Positions 1 to 9,018 of a stretch of 64,000 bases of DNA are shown here, piece by piece (the first letter of the stretch is position 1; each line of letters starts with the position of its first letter). The position numbers and the translations under genes were made by a program. The DNA comes from Halomonas colorata (GTDB lineage: Bacteria; Pseudomonadota; Gammaproteobacteria; Pseudomonadales; Halomonadaceae), in the NCBI RefSeq assembly GCF_014897985.1, contig NZ_JABUZA010000009.1:62001-126000 (forward strand), in the 5' to 3' direction. A model generated the notes under the pieces. The model had not been told where the DNA came from and ran no database searches. It saw nothing but the letters and a program-made list of their open reading frames with translations.

Positions 1-317
1 GCTACGCTCCGAGTAACCAGAGTAATGACGCTGCACCTCAAGGTGGATATCCTCAGCAGGGTGGCGCGCCACAAGGCAATAACTTTGGTGGACAAGGTTA
101 CGGTGGTCAGAACTATGGTGGTCAAAACCAGGGCGGCCAAAACCAGGGCGGTCAGAATCAGGGCGGTCAACCGGCCCAGCGTCCCCAGCCAGCGCCACAG
201 CAAGGCCAGCCTGCACGCCAGAATACCGCGCCTTCGCAGCAACAGGGCCAGCAAAACAACTATGGTGCGCCGGACCCGGGTAGCTTTGACGATTTCGACG
301 ATGAAATTCCGTTCTGA
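1..317 (+). CDS. ssb: Single-stranded DNA-binding protein SSB, C-terminal part (5' truncated by window edge)
   Basis: Only the C-terminal part is present, read in the frame whose stop TGA is at 315-317. The visible 104 residues are a low-complexity linker rich in Gly, Gln, Asn and Pro, ending in DDFDDEIPF. That acidic tip is the conserved SSB peptide through which SSB recruits repair and replication proteins such as RecO, PriA, exonuclease I and Pol III chi. The OB-fold DNA-binding domain lies outside the window. A five-residue unit of the type GGQNQ is repeated in the linker (DNA 102-176). The tip and linker type make the identification secure although most of the protein is missing. Confidence 0.95.
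   Translation, partial: YAPSNQSNDAAPQGGYPQQGGAPQGNNFGGQGYGGQNYGGQNQGGQNQGGQNQGGQPAQRPQPAPQQGQPARQNTAPSQQQGQQNNYGAPDPGSFDDFDDEIPF
102..176 (+). repeat. 15-bp in-frame repeats in the SSB linker (GGQNQ units)
   Basis: Near-identical 15-bp units begin at 102, 117, 132, 147 and 162, encoding GGQNY, GGQNQ, GGQNQ, GGQNQ and then GGQPA. The copies differ mostly at third positions, so the array is not a very recent expansion. The period keeps the reading frame, so unit gain or loss would change only linker length. Confidence 0.85.
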
Positions 318-393
318 TCATCCTTGTTGGATTAACGGTTAAGCTCGTTGCGCATGCTCGTTAGCTACGTTCGTTGATGGGAGAGGGTCTGTC

Positions 394-1284
394 TTGAAGC
401 TGCTGATACTCGATGCAGGGCACTGCTTAAGTTTAGCGTTGGCCCGGGAAGCAAGCCGTCGCGCGGATACGGAGCTGGTGATTGAGCAGAACATCGCTAT
501 CACCGCGGCGCAGTTGCAGGAGATCGCCCCGGATGCGGTGATTATCCCGCCGCTGGCGCAGCCGTTAAGCATGACGCCAGCGGCCGTCGGCGCGCATGCC
601 GATGCGGTCGACTGTTGCCTGGAAGCGTGTATTGCTCAGGAGGTGCCGCTGGTATGGTGCGTCTCAGATCAGCTCTATGAAGACGGCTTCGATGAACCAA
701 TTGACGAGCATGTGGTGCCCACGCCGCGCGATGAATGCTTACGTCGGCTGGTCATGACGGGAGATCGTATCCGGGCGGAGTATCATCGCCATCTGATTGT
801 GCGCCTTGGCCCGCTGTTTGCGCTTGAAGGCAGCCATGCTTGGCTAAATGAAATTATCGATAGCCTGGTGGTCGGAAAGAGCGTTCGGGCTGCAGAGGAC
901 GTCGTATGTTGCCCAACATCGGTGGACGCAGTGGCAATGGCGTTGATTGGTATGCTACAGCAGCAGGCCAGCGGCGCTAATGCCTGGGGCGCCTATCATT
1001 TGGCAGGTACTGAGCCCGTTAGCGCCTTCACGTTTACGTCCATGGTACGTACCCAATTGGCAACACACTTGGAAGGCCGTGGCGAACAGATTGCGCTTGG
1101 CGACGTCACCGCACTTAATCACCATCACGATGCTAAGTTGCGGCGTGTTTTAAATTGCCGTCGAGTGCTGGATGTCTTTGGTGTGCATCAGAAACCCTGG
1201 CGGTTAGAAGTAGGGCGCATGTTGGATGCATGGTGCTTAACGCGCGATGACCTATCTGACGCCAGTACAGGAGAGTCCGTTTGA
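394..1284 (+). CDS. RmlD-like sugar-nucleotide-binding protein, catalytic motifs degenerate
   Basis: A 296-residue protein resembling dTDP-4-dehydrorhamnose reductase (RmlD) in length and in its N-terminal strand MKLLILDAG. The start is TTG at 394, supported by a purine-rich ribosome-binding site at 379-387. Two hallmarks are missing: the GxxGxxG dinucleotide loop is replaced by DAGHCLSLA, and the expected YxxxK after the 'SDxxYEDG' segment (here CVSDQLYEDG) is replaced by PTPRDECLRR. I therefore infer a non-catalytic or altered member of the extended SDR fold. Its stop overlaps the start of the acyltransferase gene (TTGA, 1281-1284), so the two are probably translationally coupled. No rhamnose genes are nearby and the function is unknown. 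Confidence 0.75.
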   Translation: MKLLILDAGHCLSLALAREASRRADTELVIEQNIAITAAQLQEIAPDAVIIPPLAQPLSMTPAAVGAHADAVDCCLEACIAQEVPLVWCVSDQLYEDGFDEPIDEHVVPTPRDECLRRLVMTGDRIRAEYHRHLIVRLGPLFALEGSHAWLNEIIDSLVVGKSVRAAEDVVCCPTSVDAVAMALIGMLQQQASGANAWGAYHLAGTEPVSAFTFTSMVRTQLATHLEGRGEQIALGDVTALNHHHDAKLRRVLNCRRVLDVFGVHQKPWRLEVGRMLDAWCLTRDDLSDASTGESV

Positions 1285-2015
1285 TCAATGTGGTTCGTAG
1301 CCTGGTGTTTTATGCCGGGTATTTTTTCGCCATGCTGATTTCTGGCGTACTTTTTCTACCGATTGCTCCCTTTTTACCGCTGTCAGGCCGCTACCGGCTG
1401 CTGAATCTGTATAACCACTTCTTGATGGTTTGGTTTCGAGTGGCGTGTGGGGTTCGTTACGATATTCAAGGGCGTCATCTTATTCCCGACGGCCCCTGTG
1501 TTATTCAGGCAAACCATCAGTGCGAGTGGGAAACGGTCTTTTTGCAGGTAATGAAGCCGCCGGTATGCACTGTGCTAAAAAAAGAGCTGCTGCGTATTCC
1601 TATTTTTGGCTGGGCGTTGCGCCTGCTGCGCCCTATCAGCCTTGATCGCTCGAAACCGGCGCGTGCCTTGAAACAGGTGCTGACCCAGGGCGTTGCGCGG
1701 TTAGGCACAGGGCTTTCTGTGCTGATCTTTCCCGAAGGGACACGAGTAGACCCGGGCGTACGCAAACGCTACAACAAGAGTGGTAGCGTGGTTGCCTGCC
1801 GGGCCGGTGTGCCGGTGCTGCCGGTTGCCCATAACGCGGGCGAGCGTTGGCCGGGTCGCCACTGGGTCAAGCAGCCGGGCGTTTTGCGGGTACGGATTGG
1901 CGCGCCTATTGAAACCCACGGGCGTACGCCTGATGAAGTTGTTGCCGAGGTGGAAGGCTGGATTGAGGGTCAGCTACAGGAAATTTCCGAGGTGCCACGC
2001 CCGCTTAAGCGTTAG
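1281..2015 (+). CDS. 1-acyl-sn-glycerol-3-phosphate acyltransferase family (PlsC-like)
   Basis: A 244-residue membrane-associated acyltransferase that probably transfers an acyl chain to lysophosphatidic acid or a related acceptor. Residues 1-50 contain hydrophobic segments. The catalytic block reads NHQCEWET, an HX4E form of the usual HX4D that I recall in a proteobacterial PlsC subfamily. The acceptor-binding block IFPEGTR follows about 75 residues later. The TTG start at 1281 lies inside the stop of the preceding gene, with AGGAGA at 1269-1274 as ribosome-binding site. A strong bidirectional terminator follows at 2061-2094. Whether it is the main PlsC or a paralogue cannot be told from this window. 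Confidence 0.88.
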   Translation: MINVVRSLVFYAGYFFAMLISGVLFLPIAPFLPLSGRYRLLNLYNHFLMVWFRVACGVRYDIQGRHLIPDGPCVIQANHQCEWETVFLQVMKPPVCTVLKKELLRIPIFGWALRLLRPISLDRSKPARALKQVLTQGVARLGTGLSVLIFPEGTRVDPGVRKRYNKSGSVVACRAGVPVLPVAHNAGERWPGRHWVKQPGVLRVRIGAPIETHGRTPDEVVAEVEGWIEGQLQEISEVPRPLKR

Positions 2016-2060
2016 TGGTCTGGACAGATATCTCGGTTGATCTACACAACATTGAACTAC

Positions 2061-2094
2061 AAAAACGGCGCCTTATAAATAAGGCGCCGTTTTT
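2061..2094. terminator. Bidirectional intrinsic terminator between plsC-like gene and fabB
   Basis: A perfect 15-bp inverted repeat (2061-2075 with 2080-2094) with a 4-nt loop. The arms begin with five A and end with five T, so it has a U-tract on both strands and can end both converging transcripts. Confidence 0.93.
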
Positions 2095-2116
2095 ACGACA
2101 CGACTGACGTCGGGTC

Positions 2117-3334
2117 TTAGCCGTTAAAGCGCTGGAATACCAAGCAGGCGTTAGTACCGCCAAAACCGAAGCTATTGGACAAGACACGCTCGAGCGTTAC
2201 GCCGTCACGCCGCTCTGTCACGATATCAAAACCGTCTGCCTGCTCGTCGAGATGCTCGACATTGGCAGAGGCCGCGACAAAGTTGTGTTGCATCATCAGC
2301 AGTGAATAGATGGCTTCCTGAACGCCGGTCGCACCCAGCGAGTGGCCCGTGAGGGATTTAGTGGAGCTCATGGCAGGCGTTGAGTTACCAAACACTGCAC
2401 GTACCGCTTTTAGCTCAGCCACATCACCCACCGGCGTTGAGGTGCCGTGGGTGTTGATATAATCAATATCGCCACTCACGGAGGCCATTGCCTGATGCAT
2501 GCAGCGTATAGCGCCTTCACCGGAAGGTGCCACCATGTCATGGCCGTCAGATGTGGCGCCATAGCCCACTAGCTCGCCGTAGATCTTGGCGCCGCGTGCC
2601 TTGGCGTGCTCAAGTTCTTCAAGCACCAACATACCGCCGCCGCCAGCAATGACAAACCCATCGCGCGCCTGATCATACGGACGCGAAGCTTTTTCTGGTG
2701 CGTCGTTATACTGTGTGGAAAGCGCTCCCATGGCGTCGAAGAGGCACGAGAGAGTCCAGTGCTCTTCTTCACCGCCGCCAGCAAACACCACGTCCTGCTT
2801 ACCTAGCTGAATCTGCTCCATTGCGCTGCCAATGCAGTGCGCCGAGGTGGCACAGGCCGACGAAATCGAGTAGTTCACGCCTTTAATCTTAAATGGGGTG
2901 GCAAGGCACGCTGATACCGTGCTGCCCATGGTGCGGGTCACGCGGTAAGGACCTACGCGGCGCAGGCCTTTTTCGCGCATGACGTCAGCAGCCTCTACCT
3001 GGTTGGCGCTTGATGCACCACCAGAGCCTGCGATAAGCCCGGTGCGTTCGTTGGAAACGTCCTCGGCAGACAGCCCAGAGTCTTCAATGGCTTGTGCCAT
3101 GGAAACATAGGCATACGCTGCCGCATCACCCATAAAGCGGCGTAGTTTGCGGTCGATAAGGGCATCAAGATCAATATCGATGCTGCCCGCTACGTGGCTT
3201 CGAAAGCCGCGCTCAGCGTACTCTTCCTTAAAACGAATGCCGCTGCGCCCATTTTTGAGCGCTTCAAGGACCTGTTGCTGGTCGTTGCCTAGACAAGACA
3301 CGATGCCAAGGCCGGTGACTACCACTCGTCGCAT
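2117..3334 (-). CDS. fabB: 3-oxoacyl-[acyl-carrier-protein] synthase I, KAS I
   Basis: A 405-residue beta-ketoacyl-ACP synthase that condenses malonyl-ACP with acyl-ACP and extends the cis-unsaturated intermediate made by FabA. The thiolase-fold Cys-His-His triad is visible: nucleophile Cys161 in SSACATSAH, His296 in [11 protein letters not shown] and His331 in [10 protein letters not shown], with Lys326 just before it. The start at 3334 has a good AGGAGG-type ribosome-binding site. It lies 12 bp downstream of fabA on the same strand, the classic fabAB operon of anaerobic-type unsaturated fatty acid synthesis. Length matches the family (about 405). Confidence 0.97.
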   Translation of the reverse strand: MRRVVVTGLGIVSCLGNDQQQVLEALKNGRSGIRFKEEYAERGFRSHVAGSIDIDLDALIDRKLRRFMGDAAAYAYVSMAQAIEDSGLSAEDVSNERTGLIAGSGGASSANQVEAADVMREKGLRRVGPYRVTRTMGSTVSACLATPFKIKGVNYSISSACATSAHCIGSAMEQIQLGKQDVVFAGGGEEEHWTLSCLFDAMGALSTQYNDAPEKASRPYDQARDGFVIAGGGGMLVLEELEHAKARGAKIYGELVGYGATSDGHDMVAPSGEGAIRCMHQAMASVSGDIDYINTHGTSTPVGDVAELKAVRAVFGNSTPAMSSTKSLTGHSLGATGVQEAIYSLLMMQHNFVAASANVEHLDEQADGFDIVTERRDGVTLERVLSNSFGFGGTNACLVFQRFNG

Positions 3335-3346
3335 GGAAGCCTCCTG

Positions 3347-3862
3347 TTAGAAATTCGCAGTGGAGGTAAATAGGCCAACGCGTAAATCATTAGCCTGATA
3401 AATATCGCGTCCGTCGACGGATACGGTGCCATCAGCGATACCCAAAATAAGTCGACGGGTAATAATACGCTTTATATTAATACGATAAGTTACTTTTTTC
3501 GCGTCAGGCATGATCTGGCCGCTGAATTTTACTTCACCGCAGCCAAGCGCCCGCCCGCGCCCAGGGTGGCCTAACCAGCCCAGATAGAAGCCTACCAGCT
3601 GCCACATGGCGTCAAGGCCAAGGCAGCCGGGCATGACCGGGTCGCCTGGGAAGTGGCAATCAAAAAACCACAAGTCAGGAGAGATATCCAGCTCGGCGAT
3701 TAATTCGCCTTTGCCATGCTCACCGCCTTCCTCATGAATATGCGCAATACGGTCAAGCATCAGCATGTTGGGAGCCGGAAGCTGTGCGTTTCCGGGGCCA
3801 AATAGCTCGCCGCGGGAGCAGGCCAGCAGTTCTTCGCGATCAAAGGAATGTTGCTTGGTCAC
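3347..3862 (-). CDS. fabA: 3-hydroxydecanoyl-ACP dehydratase/isomerase
   Basis: A 171-residue hot-dog-fold enzyme that dehydrates 3-hydroxydecanoyl-ACP and isomerises trans-2- to cis-3-decenoyl-ACP, the branch point for unsaturated fatty acids. The catalytic pair is visible as His70 in [15 protein letters not shown] and Asp84 in CLGLDAMWQ. It is the first gene of the fabA-fabB operon. The upstream 369 bp separate it from a divergent GGDEF-EAL gene and should hold its promoter, but I could not identify a FabR- or FadR-type operator with confidence. Confidence 0.97.
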   Translation of the reverse strand: MTKQHSFDREELLACSRGELFGPGNAQLPAPNMLMLDRIAHIHEEGGEHGKGELIAELDISPDLWFFDCHFPGDPVMPGCLGLDAMWQLVGFYLGWLGHPGRGRALGCGEVKFSGQIMPDAKKVTYRINIKRIITRRLILGIADGTVSVDGRDIYQANDLRVGLFTSTANF

Positions 3863-4231
3863 TGAATCGTTCCGAGTTCAAAATGGTTGTTGGCCGCGTG
3901 CGGCACCTACAGCCGAGGCATAGCACCGGGGCCTAAACGTAACGTCTAGCGCCGAGGCACGGCCCGCGAGGCCTAGCCTAGTCTACTTCCCGAAACCGCT
4001 GAATGCACGCAAGTCGCTATTGATTACTTATAACTAACGTTTTTTATTAAGTGGTGATGGTTCAAGGTAAGCTTTTTTATCCAACTTGTCGTCAGCGAAT
4101 TTATCCACTTAAACGGCCTATTAACGTAATATGCGTTATTCAAGCTTTTGGTAAGGTAGCATGATACGTATATTGCTTAGCGTTATATTTATTTAATGTC
4201 AGTTTTCAGTGATAGGACGTAGCGAATCGCC
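3863..4231. other. Intergenic region between divergent fabA and GGDEF-EAL gene
   Basis: 369 bp without a gene. The half next to fabA is GC-rich with two copies of GCCGAGGCA. The half next to the GGDEF-EAL gene is AT-rich and holds an 8-bp inverted repeat (4047-4054 with 4105-4112, TTAAGTGG and its complement). Promoters for both genes must lie here, but no hexamer pair stands out. Confidence 0.5.
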
Positions 4232-6064
4232 ATGTGGCTACCAGTTTCTCTTAATCGCCCGCTGGTTTGGGTAGCTTTAATGGCGCTACCGGCCTGTGTT
4301 TGGCTGCCCGATGCCATGTTGCGCCTTGTGGCCGCTAGCCTGGTCATTTGTGGACTGTGGGATGCCTGGCATCAAGTACGCCAACAGCGCCTGCGCTATC
4401 GTTTGTCTCAGGGCGCTATTAGCCTAGCGAGCGATGCGATTGTAATTAGCGATGTCCAAAATCGGGTGATGGCGGTTAATCCGGCCTTCACGGAAATTAC
4501 CGGCTATGAAAGTCATGAAATAATCGGCCGCAAACTGGAAACGCTGGCCGCCCCCCGCCACGATAAAGCGTTTTACCAAACCTTCTGGAGCACGTTAAAA
4601 GCGACCGGGCGCTGGGAAGGTGAAATGTGGAATCGGCGCAAGCATGGGGATGAGTATCCTGAGTGGTTAAAGATGCGTGCGGTTACTGATAAGCAGGGTA
4701 ATGTCACGCATTTTATCAGCCTATTTACCGATATTTCGGCGCAAAAAGCGCGTGAACATGACTTGCGTCGTATCGGGTACGAAGACCCGCTGACCGGCTT
4801 GCCCAATCGGCGTCGTTTACATGACCTAATGGCATCGCGCTTACGCCACCTGCGTGCCGGTGAAAGCCTGGACATTGCTTTGGTTGATATTGACGGTTTG
4901 AAATCGGTTAACGATAGCCTGGGGGTGGAGCAGGGCGACCGGTTGCTGGCGCGTTTTGCTCAACGGCTTGCAGGCTATGTCGCGGGTAGCGTGGTCGGGC
5001 GCTTAGGTGGGGATGAATTCATGGTGATTCGCACCACCACCTTTGACGATCACGACACGTGGATTGCATCGCTGCGTGAGCATATGGGCCGACCTTTTGA
5101 AATTAGAGATCAGCTTCTGCGCCTGGGACTTACTATCGGCAGCTGCCGCGCCCCTGAGGATGGGCGTGATTCGGGGGTTCTATTTCAGCGCCTGGAATCC
5201 GCTCTTTATAGCGCCAAGCGGTTAGGCCGAAACCATAATCTGCGTTTTCGCCCGGCTCTGGATAAGCAGGATAACCCACAGCTGGCGCTGGTGAGTGATT
5301 TGCGTGCCGCACTGATCTCCGGTGATCAGCTGGAGCTACATTACCAAACCCAGCACCACCCGAGTACTGGGGATCTGTTGGGGATGGAGGCGCTTTTGCG
5401 CTGGCGGCATCCTCAAAATGGAATGATTTCACCAGGCGATTTTATTCCGCTGGCTGAGCGGCATGGGCTGATGGCTGAATTAGGCAGTTGGGTGATTGAA
5501 AAGGCGTGTGCCCAGCAGTCACACTGGCAAAACAGCGGCATGCCCAAGCTGACCATTTGGGTCAATATTTCAGCCCTTCAGCTTTTTCAGGGCGACCTAG
5601 AAACGCAGTTGGCCACGTGCTTAAAGCGCTATCAGTTAAAGCCCTCGCAGATTGGCCTGGAGCTAACGGAGTCGGTATTGATAGATGAGCGTGCAGGCGA
5701 CATGGGGCCTCGCTTGAAAGCCCTCAGTGAGCAGGGCTACGCCATTGCCATTGATGACTTTGGGACCGGCTACTCATCGCTTGGCTACCTTAAGCGGCTG
5801 CCGGTCGATAAAATAAAGCTGGATCGCGCTTTTATTCGAGAACTACCGGACAGCAAGGCGGATGCCGCTATCGTCAAAGCCGTTTTGGAAATGGCTGAAG
5901 GCATGGGGCTTGAAGTGGTGGCCGAAGGAGTAGAAACACAGGAGCAGTGCCAGTTCCTGGTAAATGCAGGCTGCTCCATCGTCCAGGGATTCTATTTCGC
6001 AAGGCCCCTGCCTGCCGCTGAATTGGAGCAGCGCTGGGCGCTACCCCTCGCCTCAGGAGGATGA
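4232..6064 (+). CDS. Membrane-anchored PAS-GGDEF-EAL cyclic-di-GMP enzyme
   Basis: A 610-residue protein. Residues 5-48 form two hydrophobic helices. A PAS domain follows (about 60-175, ending [13 protein letters not shown]), then GGDEF (about 180-340) and EAL (about 355-600). The cyclase loop GGDEF is intact at residue 259. An RxxD inhibitory site is absent from the segment before it (GSVVGRL), so classical product inhibition is unlikely. The phosphodiesterase residues look intact: EAL at 386, [15 protein letters not shown] and KLDRAFI. Both activities are possible and the net direction cannot be predicted. The PAS domain lacks the LOV photocysteine motif. It converges on phrB with a 15-bp gap. 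Confidence 0.93.
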   Translation: MWLPVSLNRPLVWVALMALPACVWLPDAMLRLVAASLVICGLWDAWHQVRQQRLRYRLSQGAISLASDAIVISDVQNRVMAVNPAFTEITGYESHEIIGRKLETLAAPRHDKAFYQTFWSTLKATGRWEGEMWNRRKHGDEYPEWLKMRAVTDKQGNVTHFISLFTDISAQKAREHDLRRIGYEDPLTGLPNRRRLHDLMASRLRHLRAGESLDIALVDIDGLKSVNDSLGVEQGDRLLARFAQRLAGYVAGSVVGRLGGDEFMVIRTTTFDDHDTWIASLREHMGRPFEIRDQLLRLGLTIGSCRAPEDGRDSGVLFQRLESALYSAKRLGRNHNLRFRPALDKQDNPQLALVSDLRAALISGDQLELHYQTQHHPSTGDLLGMEALLRWRHPQNGMISPGDFIPLAERHGLMAELGSWVIEKACAQQSHWQNSGMPKLTIWVNISALQLFQGDLETQLATCLKRYQLKPSQIGLELTESVLIDERAGDMGPRLKALSEQGYAIAIDDFGTGYSSLGYLKRLPVDKIKLDRAFIRELPDSKADAAIVKAVLEMAEGMGLEVVAEGVETQEQCQFLVNAGCSIVQGFYFARPLPAAELEQRWALPLASGG

Positions 6065-6079
6065 AAGCTCGCTACGCGG

Positions 6080-7492
6080 CTAGCGTGAAAGGGCTTTAAA
6101 AGCCTCTAAAGCGCGTAGGCGAGCCGTTTTATGGTCAACGATCGGCGTTGGATAATTCACTTGAGTAAGCATATCGTGCGGCGGTGCATGGCGGGCCTTT
6201 GCGGGCAGCTCGCTAAGTTCGGGTAGCCATCGAGCGATAAATTCGCCGTCTGGATCAAAGCGCTTTGACTGAGTGGTGGGATTAAAAATGCGGAAATAGG
6301 GCGCGGAATCGGTACCTGTCGATGCGGCCCACTGCCAGCCGCCGTTGTTGGCACAAAACTCTCCATCCACTAAGTGTTGCATAAAGAACTCCTCGCCACG
6401 GCGCCAATCAATCAACAGGTGCTTGCTTAGAAACATCGCCGTGACCATGCGTAATCGGTTGTGCATCCAGCCTGTCGCCACCATCTGGCGCATTGCCGCA
6501 TCCACTAGCGGGTAGCCTGTGCGTCCTTCACACCATGTCTGAAAGCCTTCGTCATCATCACGCCAGGCAAGCTGCTTGGTATGCTCCTGAAACGGCTGGT
6601 AGCGGCATACTTCAGGAAAGCCTACCGCGACGTGCTGATAAAACTCACGCCAAATAAGCTCGTTCACCCAGGTGGTTAGTCCAACATCGCCATCGGCCAA
6701 GTGGCCGCCATTTTCGCTCATCACTGCTTGCATGCACTGGCGGTGAGAAATCATGCCCAGCGCTAAATAGGGCGAAAGCTCGCTGGTGCCGCGTACGCTG
6801 GGGATATCGCGCTGCTGGTGATAATGGCGGCTGCGAAAGCGTAAAAAACGCGCCAGATGGTCGCCTGCCGTCTCTTCACCAGCAGGCCATTCGTGGTGGC
6901 CTACCGATTGGCTATCGAGCTTAGGCAGTTTAGGCAATTTATCGCTTTTGATCGATAACGGCGTTTGTGGCTCAGGCGTATCGCGTAGCGCCAGCTGTTC
7001 AACGCTGACCTGCTTATGCCAGGCTTTGGCAAACGGTGTGAACACCCCGTAATAGTCACCTTTGCCGGTCAGCAGTGTTCCCGGCGCGAAGGCGACGGCA
7101 TCGTGGTAGCCATGAGCGGTAATATCTGCTTCTTTAAAGGCTTGAATGACGGCCTTATCGCGGCGCTGCTCATTGAGAGGATACTGGTAATTAAAATGCA
7201 GCTGCTGAACAGAGTGTTCATGAGCAATCGCCAATAGTGCCTGGGGCGCCTCGCTATAATGCTCAATATCACGGTGCAAAAGAGGAATATTCAGCCCGTT
7301 CAGCGCGCTTTGCACGGCTTCCACGCCGCGGCCCCAAAAGTCGATCTTGTTCGCCCCATGGCCGTGGGATTGCCACTGAGAGATAGTGCGCAGAAAGATC
7401 GCAATCACTGGCCCTTTGGCTGCCGCAGCGGCCAACGCGGTATTGTCGTGAATTCGTAAGTCACTTCGTAACCAAACTAGTTGAACGTCCAT
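6080..7492 (-). CDS. phrB: Deoxyribodipyrimidine photo-lyase (CPD photolyase, class I)
   Basis: A 470-residue flavoprotein that uses near-UV/blue light and reduced FAD to split cyclobutane pyrimidine dimers. The N-terminal Rossmann antenna domain starts VQLVWLRSDLRIHDNTALAAA. The helical FAD domain shows WVNELIWREFYQHV, TGYPLVDAAMRQM, GWMHNRLRM, and the block around NNGGWQWAASTGTDSAPYFR with the active-site tryptophans and the Asn that contacts FAD. Length matches bacterial PhrB (about 470). It lies downstream of a LitR-like MerR gene on the same strand, an arrangement seen in light-induced photolyase clusters, with a hairpin between them. Confidence 0.96.
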   Translation of the reverse strand: MDVQLVWLRSDLRIHDNTALAAAAAKGPVIAIFLRTISQWQSHGHGANKIDFWGRGVEAVQSALNGLNIPLLHRDIEHYSEAPQALLAIAHEHSVQQLHFNYQYPLNEQRRDKAVIQAFKEADITAHGYHDAVAFAPGTLLTGKGDYYGVFTPFAKAWHKQVSVEQLALRDTPEPQTPLSIKSDKLPKLPKLDSQSVGHHEWPAGEETAGDHLARFLRFRSRHYHQQRDIPSVRGTSELSPYLALGMISHRQCMQAVMSENGGHLADGDVGLTTWVNELIWREFYQHVAVGFPEVCRYQPFQEHTKQLAWRDDDEGFQTWCEGRTGYPLVDAAMRQMVATGWMHNRLRMVTAMFLSKHLLIDWRRGEEFFMQHLVDGEFCANNGGWQWAASTGTDSAPYFRIFNPTTQSKRFDPDGEFIARWLPELSELPAKARHAPPHDMLTQVNYPTPIVDHKTARLRALEAFKALSR

Positions 7493-7515
7493 GTTTTCTC
7501 CGATGCAATAAACAA

Positions 7516-7548
7516 CTAATGGCCGCTATATCTCATAGCGGCCATTAG
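7516..7548 (-). terminator. Hairpin between the merR-like gene and phrB (terminator or attenuator)
   Basis: A perfect 14-bp stem (7516-7529 with 7535-7548) and 5-nt loop. On the minus strand it is followed by TTGTTTATT, a weak U-tract. It could end merR transcription or reduce read-through into phrB, whose start codon is 24 bp further on. Confidence 0.7.
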
Positions 7549-7589
7549 TCAAACGGGGTTTTTAACACTCGGTCTTAAGCTAAAAAAGC

Positions 7590-8510
7590 TTATAGAACGC
7601 CCGACTCTCGGAGTAGCGGACGCAGCCGTGCGATGGCCTGGGGTAGATCACTGCCTAGCGTGTGCACAGGCCCGCTACGCAGTTCATTATCGCGCAGCCG
7701 GGCAACTTCCCCACACACGCCCAGCGGTACGTTTAAAGCTTCAGCAGCATTAGGCAGCGCCGTATGGATATAGCTGTCGCTTTCGCGCTGGCCGCTTGCC
7801 AGCAGCACCATTGATGAGTGCAGTCGTGCAACAGCCTGGGGCAGGTCTTCCAGGGGCAGCGAATGATCGAGCATCTGGATACGGTAGCCCTGTTCGCTGG
7901 CCATAAGCGCTGCCATCAGCACCCATAGCGGGCCAGGGTCATCGGGCATCGCGTTAAGCAGTATCAAAGGGCCACGCGTTGACTGGTTAGCGTAATGAAG
8001 CCGCGTGCCCACCTGACTGCGTAGAAAGGATTCCAGAGTCCGGCGTACCAGATTATCGGGTTGAATCGCCCATTTGGCTTCCAGCGCCAAAATAACCGGT
8101 TGCCACAACTCGTTAATCGCAATGCTCAGCGGGTAAAGAGCGAGGCTCTGGTGATAAAGCGTTTCCAGTTTGGGTAAATCGAGTGCTTCTATCGTCGTTT
8201 GCAACTGCTGTCGCTGGCTGATCCAGTCGCCAGCATCCGGTGCAGGCGCTTCTATCGTTTCAGGCTGGTCAAGCAGATCAACTACTTGGCTTACGGGTAC
8301 GCCACGGTTAAGCCACTGCAAGATGCGTTCAATGCGTGCTATATCGTCCTGAGCATATAGGCGGTGGCCTTTAGGCGTGCGTTTGGGACGAATTAAACCG
8401 TAGCGACGCTCCCAGGCGCGCAGGGTGACCGAGTTCACACCCGTTAAACGGGATACTTCCCGAATCGGATAGAGCGGGGTATCGGGTGGGTGGGTCGCCT
8501 TGGTGTTCAT
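7590..8510 (-). CDS. MerR-family regulator with degenerate cobalamin-type domain (class II LitR-like)
   Basis: A 306-residue protein. The MerR winged helix is at residues 13-80 (YPIREVSRLTGVNSVTLRAWERRYGLIRP, split by the usual wing). The rest aligns by eye with the cobalamin-binding half of CarH/LitR photoreceptors. The ligand residues are missing: the Wx9EH position reads as arginines before TLESFLR, and the lower-ligand GxxHxxG position reads PDDPGPL. A B12 photoreceptor role is therefore unlikely. I recall 'class II LitR' proteins of pseudomonads as similar, acting with a partner LOV protein and controlling photolyase genes. I chose ATG 8510 because the residues further upstream do not resemble the family. 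A candidate promoter/operator lies at 8665-8690. Confidence 0.85.
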   Translation of the reverse strand: MNTKATHPPDTPLYPIREVSRLTGVNSVTLRAWERRYGLIRPKRTPKGHRLYAQDDIARIERILQWLNRGVPVSQVVDLLDQPETIEAPAPDAGDWISQRQQLQTTIEALDLPKLETLYHQSLALYPLSIAINELWQPVILALEAKWAIQPDNLVRRTLESFLRSQVGTRLHYANQSTRGPLILLNAMPDDPGPLWVLMAALMASEQGYRIQMLDHSLPLEDLPQAVARLHSSMVLLASGQRESDSYIHTALPNAAEALNVPLGVCGEVARLRDNELRSGPVHTLGSDLPQAIARLRPLLRESGVL

Positions 8511-9018
8511 GGGCGCCTTTGCCTCTTGGTTGTCTGAAGCTCCAGGACATAAACGGCTATTCGTATTCGCTGGGGCAAAAATGATCCACAGTCCATGTAG
8601 TGTCGCTTGAATGAAAATGGTAAATGAAAATAGTAGGGGTTGCGCACTATCGTAGCTCTCTTTGTACAACTTGTCGCTATCAGGTACAACCTTTGCATTT
8701 AATTCAGCAATTAACAGAAATGTAAAGTTGAGCTAAGTGCGTGATGTTATTAGACCGACTGGCCTATTAAGGTTCTATAACCTATGTTTATGAAATCAGC
8801 AACTTCTACACAGCTATTACCAAAGCTATTTTCATGAAAGCGAGCGCGTTACTAATGTATAGGTAGTGCACGTAGCACGACACGTAGTACTACACTAGTG
8901 TGAGCATAACCAGCGTTGAGGGTTAGATCGCTAACAACCTCTGTCTGTCGTCACAGCATTAATGCTTAGTCATTAATTGACGGCAGATTATCGTGGCGTG
9001 ATTAACAGGAGTGGCACC
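8511..9018. other. Intergenic region between divergent MerR gene and epimerase gene
   Basis: About 500 bp of AT-rich sequence with no convincing coding region; an open frame extending the MerR gene to 8669 looks non-coding. It holds the GTTGTAC repeat above, a duplicated CACGTAG near 8869-8890, a palindrome GGTTCTATAACC near 8771-8782 and a short stem GTTAG/CTAAC near 8925-8938. The epimerase promoter was not pinned down. Confidence 0.5.
8662..8690 (-). promoter_or_regulatory. Candidate promoter/operator with 20-bp-spaced direct repeat upstream of the MerR gene
   Basis: On the minus strand the heptamer GTTGTAC occurs twice exactly 20 bp apart, within 8664-8690. TTGTAC of the outer copy can act as -35 and TACAAA overlapping the inner copy as -10, with 17 bp between them. 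The TTGTACA core resembles the TGTACA boxes I recall for LitR/CarH regulators. Autoregulation is an inference. Confidence 0.5.

Noticed and set aside
3863-4231. FabR or FadR operator upstream of fabA
   Set aside because: No segment matches the known operator patterns well enough to call.
6065-6079. Terminator between the GGDEF-EAL gene and phrB
   Set aside because: Only a short imperfect stem without a U-tract is present in and around the 15-bp gap.
8511-8669. N-terminal extension of the MerR gene
   Set aside because: The 53 extra residues do not match the family, and they overlap the proposed promoter repeat.
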